Positions 7,786-16,779 of a stretch of DNA of 64,000 bases are shown here, piece after piece. The stretch lies in assembly GCF_900188325.1 (NCBI RefSeq), contig NZ_FZPD01000001.1, forward strand, positions 310,001-374,000, read 5' to 3'. Each line of letters opens with the position of its first letter. Position 1 is the first letter of the stretch. A model generated the notes under the pieces. The model was not told the DNA's origin and did no database searches. It worked only from the letters and a program-made list of their open reading frames with translations. The stretch is from Ekhidna lutea (GTDB lineage Bacteria; Bacteroidota; Bacteroidia; Cytophagales; Cyclobacteriaceae). Both the position numbers and the translations under genes were made by a program.

Positions 7786-9288
7786 TCAAATTAAAACCTC
7801 TCCGGTCATCTCTTTGGGAACATCCACACCCATGAATTGTAGCATGGTAGGAGCCAAATCTCCCAGTTTTCCACTTTTGAGATCACCTTTAAACTCCTTG
7901 TCAACCACAATAAATGGGACAAGGTTCGTGGTGTGTGCGGTGTTAGGTGTTCCATCTGGGTTAATCATCATATCCGAGTTGCCATGATCAGCGATTATAA
8001 TGGATAGGTAGTCATTTTCCAGGGCAGAATTAACCACCGACTCAGTGCAGCTATCCACTGTTTCACATGCTTTAACTGCTGCTTCAAAAACACCCGTATG
8101 TCCCACCATATCCGGATTAGCAAAATTGAGACAGATAAAGTCGGCAGATTGATTCTTTAATTCAGGAATAATTTTATCACGAATATCATGGGCGCTCATT
8201 TCCGGTTGCAAGTCATAGGTGGCCACTTTTGGTGAAGGGCATAACAGTCGGGTTTCACCGTCAAAAGGTTCCTCACGGCCTCCGGAAAAGAAGAAAGTCA
8301 CATGCGGGTACTTCTCTGTTTCGGCAATACGTATTTGCTTCTTTTTATTTTTTTCCAAAACCTCACCCATTGTCATGGTTAGGTTTTCTTTTCCATACAT
8401 CACGTGAACACCTTTAAATGAAGCATCATAATTTGTCATTGTGACGTAGTGAAGATTCATTTTTTTCATTTCATGATCCGGAAAATCCTTTTGGGTTAAC
8501 GCTTGAGTGATTTGCCTTCCTCTGTCTGTACGGAAGTTGAAGCAAAGCACCACATCTCCCTCCTGTATTTTGGCATTAGCGCAGATGATTGGCTTTAAAA
8601 ACTCATCTGTCACTCCTTCCATGTATGATTCTTCCATTGCGCGAAGTGGATCCTGTACTTTCTTTCCCTCCCCGTGTACCATAGCATCATAGGCCAGCTT
8701 CACACGTTCCCAACGATTGTCTCGGTCCATCGCAAAGTACCGACCTGTTATTGTTGCCAATGTTCCGGTAGTTTCTGCCATGTGATGTTGCAAATCCCGA
8801 ATGTATCCAACTCCGCCTTTCGGATCGGTATCCCGTCCATCCGTAAATGCATGTATATAAACATCATCAAAATCTTCTTGATGAAATGAAGAAAGCAACC
8901 CCTTCAGATGGTTGATGTGTGAGTGAACCCCTCCATCTGAAACAAGACCAATCAAATGAATGGGCTTTTTATTTTCACGGGCATATCCCAAAGCAGACTT
9001 TAGTGTTTCATTTTCTGCAATGGAGCCATCGTTTACCGCATTACTGATTTTCACTAAATCCTGGTAGACCACTCTCCCTGCACCGATGTTCATATGCCCA
9101 ACTTCAGAATTGCCCATTTGCCCTTCCGGCAAACCGACCGACAACCCGGATGCTTCAAGCGTGCTGTTTGGGTACTCCTGAAACATTCGGTCCATAAATG
9201 GTGTTTTAGCTTTTTCGATTGCGGAGACAGATGTATCCTTGGCAATGCCCCAGCCATCAAGAATTAGAAGAATGACTTTCTTGTTCAT
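7786..9288 (-). CDS. gpmI: 2,3-bisphosphoglycerate-independent phosphoglycerate mutase
   Basis: This enzyme interconverts 3- and 2-phosphoglycerate in glycolysis using two Mn ions and a phosphoserine intermediate. The alkaline-phosphatase-like N-terminal metal site (LILDGWG) is present, as are the nucleophile region MGNSEVGHMNIGAGR (Ser61), the substrate-binding segment DGRDT, and the C-terminal metal ligands in ADHGNSDMM and TAHTTNLVP. At 500 residues it is slightly shorter than the E. coli enzyme. The start is fixed by the LLILDGWG motif right after the ATG at 9288. An exact -7 element ends only four bases upstream of the ATG, so the mRNA may be leaderless. Confidence 0.96.
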   Translation of the reverse strand: MNKKVILLILDGWGIAKDTSVSAIEKAKTPFMDRMFQEYPNSTLEASGLSVGLPEGQMGNSEVGHMNIGAGRVVYQDLVKISNAVNDGSIAENETLKSALGYARENKKPIHLIGLVSDGGVHSHINHLKGLLSSFHQEDFDDVYIHAFTDGRDTDPKGGVGYIRDLQHHMAETTGTLATITGRYFAMDRDNRWERVKLAYDAMVHGEGKKVQDPLRAMEESYMEGVTDEFLKPIICANAKIQEGDVVLCFNFRTDRGRQITQALTQKDFPDHEMKKMNLHYVTMTNYDASFKGVHVMYGKENLTMTMGEVLEKNKKKQIRIAETEKYPHVTFFFSGGREEPFDGETRLLCPSPKVATYDLQPEMSAHDIRDKIIPELKNQSADFICLNFANPDMVGHTGVFEAAVKACETVDSCTESVVNSALENDYLSIIIADHGNSDMMINPDGTPNTAHTTNLVPFIVVDKEFKGDLKSGKLGDLAPTMLQFMGVDVPKEMTGEVLI

Positions 9289-9292
9289 TTGG

Positions 9293-9300
9293 CAAATATA
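9293..9300 (-). promoter_or_regulatory. -7 promoter element of gpmI
   Basis: On the minus strand this reads TATATTTG, an exact match to TAnnTTTG, and it ends four bases before the gpmI ATG at 9288. Transcription would begin at or next to the A of the start codon. Confidence 0.55.
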
Positions 9301-9422
9301 GAAGGGTCATTTTTTGAATGTCGTTCATCTAATGAATAAATTGGGCATGGTTTTTACTACATTATGTACGAAGATTTAAGTGGAAGCCTTTGGCATTCCA
9401 TTTGACTATTAAAAAACTAAGT

Positions 9423-9797
9423 ATGAAAACGCTAATCCTTATTTTCACTTTATTGCTTTATCCAACTCAGGATGAGACGATGAAAGATATCGGGACGGCA
9501 ATGAAGGCTGGGAGCTCAAAGGAGCTGATCAAGTTTTGCAACAACACGGTAGAAATCAAGATTAATGGTGAAAGCTCCAACTATAGCAGGTCACAGGCGG
9601 AGGTTATTTTGAGAGACTTTTTCAATAAAAACTCTCCAAAAAGCTTTACCTATATCCACCAGGGCTCTTCACCGGAGGGATTAAAGTACACGATTGGTCG
9701 TTATACGCATAACGATGGGGCCTATAGAGTCGTTATGTTCATTAAGAAAATAGGCGACAATTACCTCATTGATACTTTGAATTTCAGTCAGGAGTAG
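9423..9797 (+). CDS. DUF4783-type secreted protein
   Basis: A 124-residue protein with an N-terminal signal-like hydrophobic stretch (KTLILIFTLLLYP) and a small NTF2-like alpha/beta domain. It matches in length and pattern the Bacteroidota DUF4783 proteins often found directly upstream of nadC. The ATG at 9423 is preferred because it places the signal sequence at the start; an upstream TTG at 9390 would add 11 residues. The nadC gene follows after 45 bases. The function is unknown; an envelope location is inferred. Confidence 0.8.
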   Translation: MKTLILIFTLLLYPTQDETMKDIGTAMKAGSSKELIKFCNNTVEIKINGESSNYSRSQAEVILRDFFNKNSPKSFTYIHQGSSPEGLKYTIGRYTHNDGAYRVVMFIKKIGDNYLIDTLNFSQE

Positions 9798-9842
9798 CTT
9801 ATTTCGCCGTTCTTCGCCTGAATTTTTTAAATCCGCCACTTT

Positions 9843-10700
9843 ATGAATTTACCATATTTGACCACAAAAAATATCAATGCATTTATAAAGAATGCCCTCG
9901 CTGAAGACATAGGCAATGGCGATCATTCTTCTTTGGGTTCTATTACGGAAGATGCCAGAAGCAAGGCACACCTGATTATTAAAGACGATGGGATTATTGC
10001 CGGTGTGGAGCTGGCTGAAAAAATCTTTAATCATGTCGATTCTAACTTAAATATAGAATTCAACAAAAAGGACGGTGATCCAATTGAAAATGGTGAAATC
10101 GGGTTTTCAGTGGAGGGAAGCTCCAGATCAATACTTTCATCCGAAAGACTTGTGCTAAACTGCCTACAACGCATGAGCGGAATTGCTACCTATACCCACC
10201 ATATGAATCAACTCATTAAAGGGACAAAAGCTCGTCTTCTTGATACAAGGAAAACAACTCCACTCTTTCGAATGGCAGAGAAGTGGGCTGTTGTCATTGG
10301 CGGAGGAGTCAATCACCGGTTTGGTCTTTATGACATGGTGATGCTCAAGGACAACCATATTGATTTTGCAGGTGGGGTGAAAAACGCCATTAATCAGACG
10401 GTCGATTACCTGGAAAAAAACGATTTGAAACTCAATATTGAGGTAGAGGTGCGGAGCTTGAAAGAGTTGGATGAGGTATTGGCAGTAGGAAAGGTACACC
10501 GGGTCATGCTTGATAACATGCTTCCGTCAGACATTAGACAAGCGATAAAAATGATAGGTGGGCGATTTGAAACGGAGGCGTCCGGAGGGATCACAGAAAA
10601 AACCATCGCAGAGATCGCTGAAACGGGGGTAGATTTTATCTCTGTTGGAGCTCTTACACACTCATATAAGAGCTTAGATATGAGTCTTAAGGCCATTTAA
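9843..10700 (+). CDS. nadC: Nicotinate-nucleotide pyrophosphorylase (quinolinate phosphoribosyltransferase)
   Basis: This enzyme converts quinolinate and PRPP to nicotinate mononucleotide, CO2 and pyrophosphate in de novo NAD synthesis. Visible signatures are the N-terminal EDIGNGDHSS, the basic active-site segment LLDTRKTTPLFRMAEK, MLKDNHI, EVEVRSLKEL, VMLDNM and the C-terminal glycine-rich ASGGITEKTI and ISVGALTHS. It is 285 residues, normal for the type II family. The start is the ATG at 9843. It is the second gene of a plus-strand cluster; nadA and nadB are not in the window. Confidence 0.96.
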   Translation: MNLPYLTTKNINAFIKNALAEDIGNGDHSSLGSITEDARSKAHLIIKDDGIIAGVELAEKIFNHVDSNLNIEFNKKDGDPIENGEIGFSVEGSSRSILSSERLVLNCLQRMSGIATYTHHMNQLIKGTKARLLDTRKTTPLFRMAEKWAVVIGGGVNHRFGLYDMVMLKDNHIDFAGGVKNAINQTVDYLEKNDLKLNIEVEVRSLKELDEVLAVGKVHRVMLDNMLPSDIRQAIKMIGGRFETEASGGITEKTIAEIAETGVDFISVGALTHSYKSLDMSLKAI

Positions 10701-10751
10701 CTCTATATTCGCGGTAGAATCATTTTAGCAGAAGAAAAGAGCGATTGAGTC

Positions 10752-11231
10752 ATGATAGTTAGGACAAAGAAATACCAGCTTCCCACCAAAAAATATATCG
10801 GAATAGCACTTAAATCCACATTAAAGCAACAATGGTGGGTGTTTTTAATATATGCAGCTATTTGTTCGGGATACTTTCTGGCACCAAATCATTGGTGGAT
10901 CACAGGAGCTACCATTGCCTTGGCACTTTATTTCCTTTTCTGGTTGATTCAGTTTGCAGGAATTACCCAGCTTGAGCAGGGCAAGTTTATGTTTCAAAAA
11001 CTTTCTTATGAAATTTCGTCTCAGCAGATTCTCATTAAAATGAACGCCAAGCAAGGCATGCCAATGAAGTGGGACCAGATCAAAAGGGCCAAAAAAGGCA
11101 AGGATGGGTTTACATTCTTTGCGAGCAAAGCTCAATTGATACACTTACCTTTTAAGACCTTTAACAACGATAATGAGATTCGCTTCATTGAGACGGTACT
11201 GAAGCGAAAAGGATTTATAGCAGAAAAATAA
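10752..11231 (+). CDS. YcxB-like membrane protein
   Basis: A 159-residue protein with two closely spaced transmembrane segments (about residues 26-46 and 50-68), a basic N-terminal tail and a C-terminal PH-like domain with the pattern YEISSQQILIKMNAKQGMPMKWDQIKRAKKGKDGFTFF. This is the layout of YcxB-like proteins. The function is unknown. It lies between nadC and recX, three bases before the recX start, and is probably co-transcribed with recX. Confidence 0.7.
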   Translation: MIVRTKKYQLPTKKYIGIALKSTLKQQWWVFLIYAAICSGYFLAPNHWWITGATIALALYFLFWLIQFAGITQLEQGKFMFQKLSYEISSQQILIKMNAKQGMPMKWDQIKRAKKGKDGFTFFASKAQLIHLPFKTFNNDNEIRFIETVLKRKGFIAEK

Positions 11232-11234
11232 GGG

Positions 11235-11711
11235 ATGGCTCGAAACCTGGGCATCAAAGAAGCGAAACAGCGGGCCGGAAGGTTTTGCGCTTTTCGTGAA
11301 CGATCGCCAAATGAGCTATTAGAAAAAATACAAAGCTGGGGACTTTCTGAAGAGTCAGCGGCAAAGCTGGTTGCCGAATTAACTAAGGAAGGGTTTGTAG
11401 ATGAGCAGCGGTTTGCAAATGCCTATTGCAACGATAAGTTCGAGTTTAACTCCTGGGGGAAAAACAAGATCAAAGCAAGTATCTATTCCCACAAACTCTC
11501 TAGCACTGCCCTGCAGGAAGCATTGGATCGAATCGACCCGGAGAAATATGCTGAGAGATTATTTGATCTGGCGAAAACAAAATGGGAGCGGCTTTCCAGT
11601 GAAGAGAAGCTAAAACGAAAGCAAAAGACAGTCTCATACCTCGCCAACAAGGGATTTGAGCAGGATTTAATATGGGCAGCCATTGAAAAGCTGGAAGCGG
11701 AAAGTCTTTGA
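11235..11711 (+). CDS. recX: Regulatory protein RecX
   Basis: RecX binds RecA filaments and limits recombinase activity. The sequence is a string of three-helix modules: AGRFCAFRERSPNELLEKIQSWGLS, then LTKEGFVDEQRFANAYCNDKF and the C-terminal KRKQKTVSYLANKGFEQDLIWAAIEKL. The motif EGFVDEQRFA is especially typical. It is 158 residues, normal length. The start ATG at 11235 is three bases after the YcxB-like gene. The recA gene is not in the window. Confidence 0.9.
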   Translation: MARNLGIKEAKQRAGRFCAFRERSPNELLEKIQSWGLSEESAAKLVAELTKEGFVDEQRFANAYCNDKFEFNSWGKNKIKASIYSHKLSSTALQEALDRIDPEKYAERLFDLAKTKWERLSSEEKLKRKQKTVSYLANKGFEQDLIWAAIEKLEAESL

Positions 11712-11783
11712 TATTACTTTTTCTGTTTTTTTAAAATCTGTACGCTGGAAAATCCGTAAGTTTATTCTTCATAACAACATTTT

Positions 11784-12296
11784 ATGCTTCGTACATCAGC
11801 TAAGGAACTACTGTCACAACTCGATACCATTATTGCCACATGTAGTGAGGAAGATTTTTCAAAACCACTTGAGGAGCTGAGTGGATCTACATTTGGTCAG
11901 CATGTGCGACACACGCTCGAGTTTTTCATCTGTCTTTATGATGCAAGAAATGATGGGTTGGTTAATTATGACCAGCGCCAGCATGATACAATGATAGAAA
12001 CAGATCGGAAACTGGCCAGGTCTGTAGTGGCATCCATCCAAGAGTTTTTAGATAGAAATACGCGGGATTTCACATTGACTTTTGAGGCTAATTACAGTGA
12101 AATAGAAGGGGATGACCTTCAAATGCAAAGTAGCTTTTATCGGGAGCTTGCTTATAACATCGAGCATGCGATTCATCACATGGCTCTACTCAAGGTGGCC
12201 ATCAAACAATCCCTTCAGTATATTCCGCTTCCTGAAAATTTCGGCGTAGCAAGCTCTACCATTCGCTACAGGGAAAGCACAAAAGCAAACCAATAA
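11784..12296 (+). CDS. DinB-like four-helix protein
   Basis: A 170-residue protein of the DinB/YfiT-like helical-bundle type. Candidate metal-binding His residues sit where the family has them: HVRHTLEF near residue 40, and NIEHAIHHMALLK near residue 130. Members include metal-dependent thiol transferases, but the substrate cannot be read from sequence. It is two bases upstream of the ATP-grasp gene and so likely in one transcript with it and the exporter. Confidence 0.8.
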   Translation: MLRTSAKELLSQLDTIIATCSEEDFSKPLEELSGSTFGQHVRHTLEFFICLYDARNDGLVNYDQRQHDTMIETDRKLARSVVASIQEFLDRNTRDFTLTFEANYSEIEGDDLQMQSSFYRELAYNIEHAIHHMALLKVAIKQSLQYIPLPENFGVASSTIRYRESTKANQ

Positions 12297-12298
12297 GC

Positions 12299-13321
12299 TT
12301 GAAGAAATTTTTGATTCGATTGAAAAATTGGGAGTACTGGCCGTTCTCTATCCTGTATTTTCCTGTGTTCTTTTATTTCGGGTGGCTTGCACTAAAGCAT
12401 CGATCGTTTTTCTTTTTCACTGCGTCAAATCCAAGCATCGAGTTTGGTGGCATGTTCGGGGAAAAGAAGTCGGATATCTTCGAATTGATTCCCGATGAGT
12501 GGATTCCTGAAACCAAACTTGTCTCAAAAGGAGACCTAGAACGAGCATCCTATCTGGGAGAACAGATTGGCTTTCCATTAATAGCCAAGCCAGACATTGG
12601 TGAGCGAGGAATCTGGGTATCTAAACTTTATAACCAGCAAGACTTACAAAAATATGTAAGAGGTTGTCCGGTAGATTTTCTCTTGCAAGAGCTCATTGAT
12701 TTACCCTTAGAACTGGGCGTTTTCTTTGTAAAGTATCCGGGTGAAAAAGGTCAGGTATCCTCCATAGTTAGAAAAAGTTTTATGACTGTAACTGGTGATG
12801 GAAAAACAACGATCAGAGTGCTTCTTGAGAAGGATGAGAGAGCTTTGATGACCACCGATTTGGAAAGTGATCACATGAAATTGATTGGCTCCAACATTCC
12901 AAAAATGGGAGAAAAAGTGCTTATCGAGCCAATTGGAAATCACTGTAGAGGCACGAAATTTCTAAATGACAATCATGAAATTGATGAGGCTTTAAATGCT
13001 GTTTTTAATAACATTTCAGACCGGATTCCTGATTTCTATTTTGGAAGGTATGATTTGAAGTGTAAATCTTATGAAGACCTGAGGGAACTCAAAAACTTCA
13101 AAATTCTGGAGTTGAATGGGGCCGGGGCTGAACCGGGTCATATTTATCAGCCGGGTTATTCGTTGATGCAGGCATACCGTGACATCCTTTGGCATCTAAG
13201 AGTTTTGTCGGATATTTGCCGCCTCAATCGAAAAATGGGGCATTCCTACTGGAGTTTTAAGCAGGGCTTCAAAAAGTGGAAGGCTCATCAGGAATACAAT
13301 CGCCTGCTTGGCAAATCATGA
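12299..13321 (+). CDS. ATP-grasp family protein (D-alanine-D-alanine ligase-like)
   Basis: A 340-residue protein with a hydrophobic N-terminal segment (about residues 14-40) and an ATP-grasp fold. Visible are the lid and nucleotide-binding strand region FPLIAKPDIGERG, LLQELIDLPLELGVFFVKYPGE, a TGDGKTT loop and the metal-binding FKILELNGAGAEPGHIYQPG near the C-terminus. It probably ligates a carboxylate to an amine, but the substrate is unknown and the Ddl label is only by fold. The start is a TTG at 12299, two bases after the previous stop; no in-frame ATG occurs before residue 50. It overlaps the next gene by four bases. Confidence 0.75.
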   Translation: MKKFLIRLKNWEYWPFSILYFPVFFYFGWLALKHRSFFFFTASNPSIEFGGMFGEKKSDIFELIPDEWIPETKLVSKGDLERASYLGEQIGFPLIAKPDIGERGIWVSKLYNQQDLQKYVRGCPVDFLLQELIDLPLELGVFFVKYPGEKGQVSSIVRKSFMTVTGDGKTTIRVLLEKDERALMTTDLESDHMKLIGSNIPKMGEKVLIEPIGNHCRGTKFLNDNHEIDEALNAVFNNISDRIPDFYFGRYDLKCKSYEDLRELKNFKILELNGAGAEPGHIYQPGYSLMQAYRDILWHLRVLSDICRLNRKMGHSYWSFKQGFKKWKAHQEYNRLLGKS

Positions 13322-13932
13322 TTTTACAAACGCTCATTGTTGCTTTCATAGTTAGTTACATAGGTTCTATTCCTCCCGGAACGATCAATGTTTCTGTGAT
13401 GCAATTAGCGATTCTGAAGAAAAGAAGGGCCGCAATATTTTTTGCTTTTGCTGCATCTTCGATTGAGTTTATTTATGCTGGCATTACCGTGCAGTTTCAC
13501 ATTTTCCTAAACAATAATCAGACGATTTCCAGCTACTTTCAGATCATCACCGCGATCGCACTCATTGGGCTTGGTTTGTTCAACATCTTTTCAAAATCCA
13601 CATCATCATCCGTTAAAGTAGATACTAAACTTACCGGCAGACACGGATTTGCTCGTGGAATCATTTTAGGATTGCTAAACCCGATGACGATCCCCTTTTG
13701 GTTAGCGATAACAACTTACCTTGAAAACGACGATTGGATCAACGTAGACGAATATGGTTTTTGGATGTATTTGATCGGACTTTCGACCGGCACATTTTGT
13801 CTATTGCTTACGGTTAATGCTTCAGGCAAACGATTCACCAAAATCGCTGACAACCCTTTCCTGGTTCACAAAGTACCTGGCTTCCTGCTTCTGGGTTTAG
13901 GTGTTTACTTTTTGCTGAAGTTGCTGATGTAA
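13318..13932 (+). CDS. LysE/RhtB-family exporter
   Basis: A 204-residue integral membrane protein with about six transmembrane segments and the LysE-type N-terminal signature SYIGSIPPGTINVSVMQLAI, plus the second conserved element ARGIILGLLNPMTIPFWLAI. This superfamily exports amino acids or related small molecules. The start ATG at 13318 overlaps the ATP-grasp stop by four bases (ATGA), so the two are coupled. A reasonable inference is that the ATP-grasp product or its precursor is what is exported. Confidence 0.85.
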   Translation: MILQTLIVAFIVSYIGSIPPGTINVSVMQLAILKKRRAAIFFAFAASSIEFIYAGITVQFHIFLNNNQTISSYFQIITAIALIGLGLFNIFSKSTSSSVKVDTKLTGRHGFARGIILGLLNPMTIPFWLAITTYLENDDWINVDEYGFWMYLIGLSTGTFCLLLTVNASGKRFTKIADNPFLVHKVPGFLLLGLGVYFLLKLLM

Positions 13933-14000
13933 ATCACCATTCCACCGCTCATAACTATTCTGATAGTATCATTCATTCAATTTCATTAGTATTAAACTCC

Positions 14001-16778
14001 ATGAAGAGATTTAACACGATGAAAAAGCTCATTTTACTCCTTACCATTCTTCCATTTCTAGGATTTTCACAAATAAAAAAAGAACTGGATCACAGCGCCT
14101 ACAACGAATGGCGAAGTGTAGAAAAACAACTCGTTAGCAACGACGGGACTCATATCGCTTACACACTTAAGCCCAATGGCTATGGCAATGAATCCTTGAT
14201 GCTTCATCAATTTGATGGCACGCTAGTGCTTGAGCATGATCGGTCTTACAGTCCATCTTTCACGAATAACTCACAGTTTCTGCTCTTCAAGGTTTCTCCG
14301 GATTTTGATGAACTAAGGGACTTGAAGAGAAAGAAAACCAAGGAAAAAGATTTGCCGGGAGATACCCTAGCGATTTACAACATTGCCTCAGGAAGTATTG
14401 AAAAAATTAGCGGATTAAAGTCGTACAAGGTTCCGAAAGAATGGGACAACTATGTGGTGTATCTGTACGAACCTGCCCCTGACACCACCAAAAAGAAAGA
14501 GAAAAAGCGTAGCAAAAAGAATGGATATGACCTGGTTGTAAAGAACCTAAATGATAATTCGGATTTCACATTTTCTTATGTGCTGGATTTTGAAATAGCG
14601 GAAGAAGGCGCAGCACTGGCATTAACCACAACAGGTAATGACAGCACGATTGCAGCAGGTGTATATCGATTCGATTTTGATGATAAAATCTTCAAACCGA
14701 TTTACCGATCAAAAGGAGAATACAGTCAGCTCGCCTGGGATAAAAAGGGTAACCAGCTTTCTTTCATCTCTGACACAGATACCACTAAAGCATTAAAAAG
14801 GGATTACCATCTCCATTATTATAAGACAGAATGGGACAGCAGCAAGACTATAGCCAAGAATGAAACTTTAGATAATCTGATCGTCAACAATGATTTTAAG
14901 CCCAACTTCTCTGAGTCAGGTAAACGATTGTTCTTTGAGGTAAAGGAATTTCCTGTTTTACAGGACACATCCTTGCTTGATGAGGAAATAGTGAATGTGG
15001 AGGTTTGGAACTACCAGGATCAGCGACTTTTTACACATCAGGAAAATGAAAAAAAGGACGACTTGAAGTTTGGTTATCTAAACTATTATGATGTTGAGAG
15101 TAACAAACAAATAAAACTGGGTGGACCTGATTACTCAAGGGTGATTGTTAGTGATGAGGGTGATGGGAATACCGCGCTCGCCATGAGCGACTACAATTAT
15201 CGCAAGCTAATCACCTGGGAAGGGTATACCTTAAATGACCTTTACCGGATCAATTTAAGTACCGGAGAAAAGACCAAAGTGGCTGATGGTGTTCGTGGGT
15301 TTGTCCAACTTTCTCCAAAAGGCAAATACGGATATTGGTATAATAACAGTGATTCGTCTTGGTTTACTTATTCTTTTAGCGATGATCAGGTAAGACAAAT
15401 TACAACAAACAGAGAAGTGCCTTTTTTCAACGAAATTCACGATACTCCATCAGATCCATGGCCATATGGTTTGATGAGTTGGACAGAAAACGATGAGCGG
15501 GTACTGATTTATGATCGTTATGATATTTGGGAATTAGATCCTTCAGGCAAAGTGGCTGGGAAACGAATCACTCCGAACGGAAGAGCAGAAAAGTTAACCT
15601 ATAGATATGTTAAACTCGATAAGGAGGAGCGATTCATCAAAAAGAATCAAAAGCTTTTGCTTTCCGGATTTTATGAGACAGACAAAAGAGAGGCACTCTT
15701 TTCATTTACGTATGGAAAAAATAAGCCTACGAAACTCATTTCGGGAGACTTTCAGTATAGCTCTTTTGCCAAAGCGCGAGATAGCAAAAATCTTATTTTC
15801 ACTCAGGAGAACTTTCAAACATTCCCGGATATTCTTGCTACAGAGGTCTCTTTCGGATCAATTAAGAAAGTCAGTGACATAAACCCGCAACAGAAAGAAT
15901 ATAAATGGGGAACGATTGAACTGGTGAATTGGACTTCACTGGATGGCCAGAAAATGGAAGGTATGTTGGTGAAGCCGGAAGGTTTTGATCCAAGTAAAAA
16001 GTACCCAATGATTGTTAATTTCTATGAGAAGAGCTCCAATGGACTTAACCGTCACAGAGAACCATATCCAGGCCGATCTACCATCACCTACAGTTTCTAT
16101 GCTTCCAGAGGCTACCTGATATTTAATCCAAACGTGAATTATAAAACAGGTTACCCTGGAGAGGACGCTTACAACTGCGTGATTCCGGGGGTGACTTCAT
16201 TGATTGAAAAAGGATTTGTGGATGAGGATAACGTTGGTGTTCAGGGGCACAGCTGGGGTGGTTACCAGATTGCCCACTTAATTAATGAGACCAATATTTT
16301 TAAGTGTGCAGAGTCTGGTGCGCCGGTTGTAAATATGATCAGTGCCTATGGAGGTATTCGATGGGGTTCAGGTTTGAGTCGGATGTTTCAGTATGAGCGC
16401 ACACAAAGTAGAATTGGTGGATCACTTTGGGAGTATCCTCTTCGCTACATTGAAAACTCTCCTATTTTCTTTGTGGACAAAGTGCAAACACCGGTACTGA
16501 TAATGCATAATGATGAAGATGGTGCTGTGCCATGGTATCAGGGGATCGAATACTTCGGTGCTTTGAGGAGGTTAGGTAAACCAGCGTGGCTTCTAAACTA
16601 TAGAGGCGAACCACACTGGCCTGTAAAAGTGCAGAACCGTATTGATTTCAACATCCGAATGGCTCAGTTTTTCGACTATTACTTAAAAGGGGCACCAATG
16701 CCCAAATGGATGCGAGATGGTGTTCCGGCTACCGAGCTTGGAATTAATCAGGGATATGAATTGCTTGAGGGCGAATAG
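14001..16778 (+). CDS. S9-family prolyl oligopeptidase-type secreted peptidase
   Basis: A 925-residue protein with a signal peptide (KKLILLLTILPFLGFSQ), a long beta-propeller region (about residues 40-640) and a C-terminal alpha/beta-hydrolase domain. The catalytic triad is visible: Ser in GHSWGGYQ, Asp in MHNDEDGAVPW and His in GEPHWPVK. Such S9 enzymes in Bacteroidota cleave peptides in the periplasm. Starts at 14001 (MKRFNT) and 14019 (MKKLIL) are both possible; the second gives a more standard signal peptide. Its probable terminator lies inside the convergent GNAT gene. Confidence 0.88.
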   Translation: MKRFNTMKKLILLLTILPFLGFSQIKKELDHSAYNEWRSVEKQLVSNDGTHIAYTLKPNGYGNESLMLHQFDGTLVLEHDRSYSPSFTNNSQFLLFKVSPDFDELRDLKRKKTKEKDLPGDTLAIYNIASGSIEKISGLKSYKVPKEWDNYVVYLYEPAPDTTKKKEKKRSKKNGYDLVVKNLNDNSDFTFSYVLDFEIAEEGAALALTTTGNDSTIAAGVYRFDFDDKIFKPIYRSKGEYSQLAWDKKGNQLSFISDTDTTKALKRDYHLHYYKTEWDSSKTIAKNETLDNLIVNNDFKPNFSESGKRLFFEVKEFPVLQDTSLLDEEIVNVEVWNYQDQRLFTHQENEKKDDLKFGYLNYYDVESNKQIKLGGPDYSRVIVSDEGDGNTALAMSDYNYRKLITWEGYTLNDLYRINLSTGEKTKVADGVRGFVQLSPKGKYGYWYNNSDSSWFTYSFSDDQVRQITTNREVPFFNEIHDTPSDPWPYGLMSWTENDERVLIYDRYDIWELDPSGKVAGKRITPNGRAEKLTYRYVKLDKEERFIKKNQKLLLSGFYETDKREALFSFTYGKNKPTKLISGDFQYSSFAKARDSKNLIFTQENFQTFPDILATEVSFGSIKKVSDINPQQKEYKWGTIELVNWTSLDGQKMEGMLVKPEGFDPSKKYPMIVNFYEKSSNGLNRHREPYPGRSTITYSFYASRGYLIFNPNVNYKTGYPGEDAYNCVIPGVTSLIEKGFVDEDNVGVQGHSWGGYQIAHLINETNIFKCAESGAPVVNMISAYGGIRWGSGLSRMFQYERTQSRIGGSLWEYPLRYIENSPIFFVDKVQTPVLIMHNDEDGAVPWYQGIEYFGALRRLGKPAWLLNYRGEPHWPVKVQNRIDFNIRMAQFFDYYLKGAPMPKWMRDGVPATELGINQGYELLEGE

Positions 16779-16779
16779 T

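Noticed and set aside
10164-10696. Minus-strand ORFs opposite nadC
   Set aside because: nadC has all its motifs in one intact frame; the antisense frames have no recognisable features.
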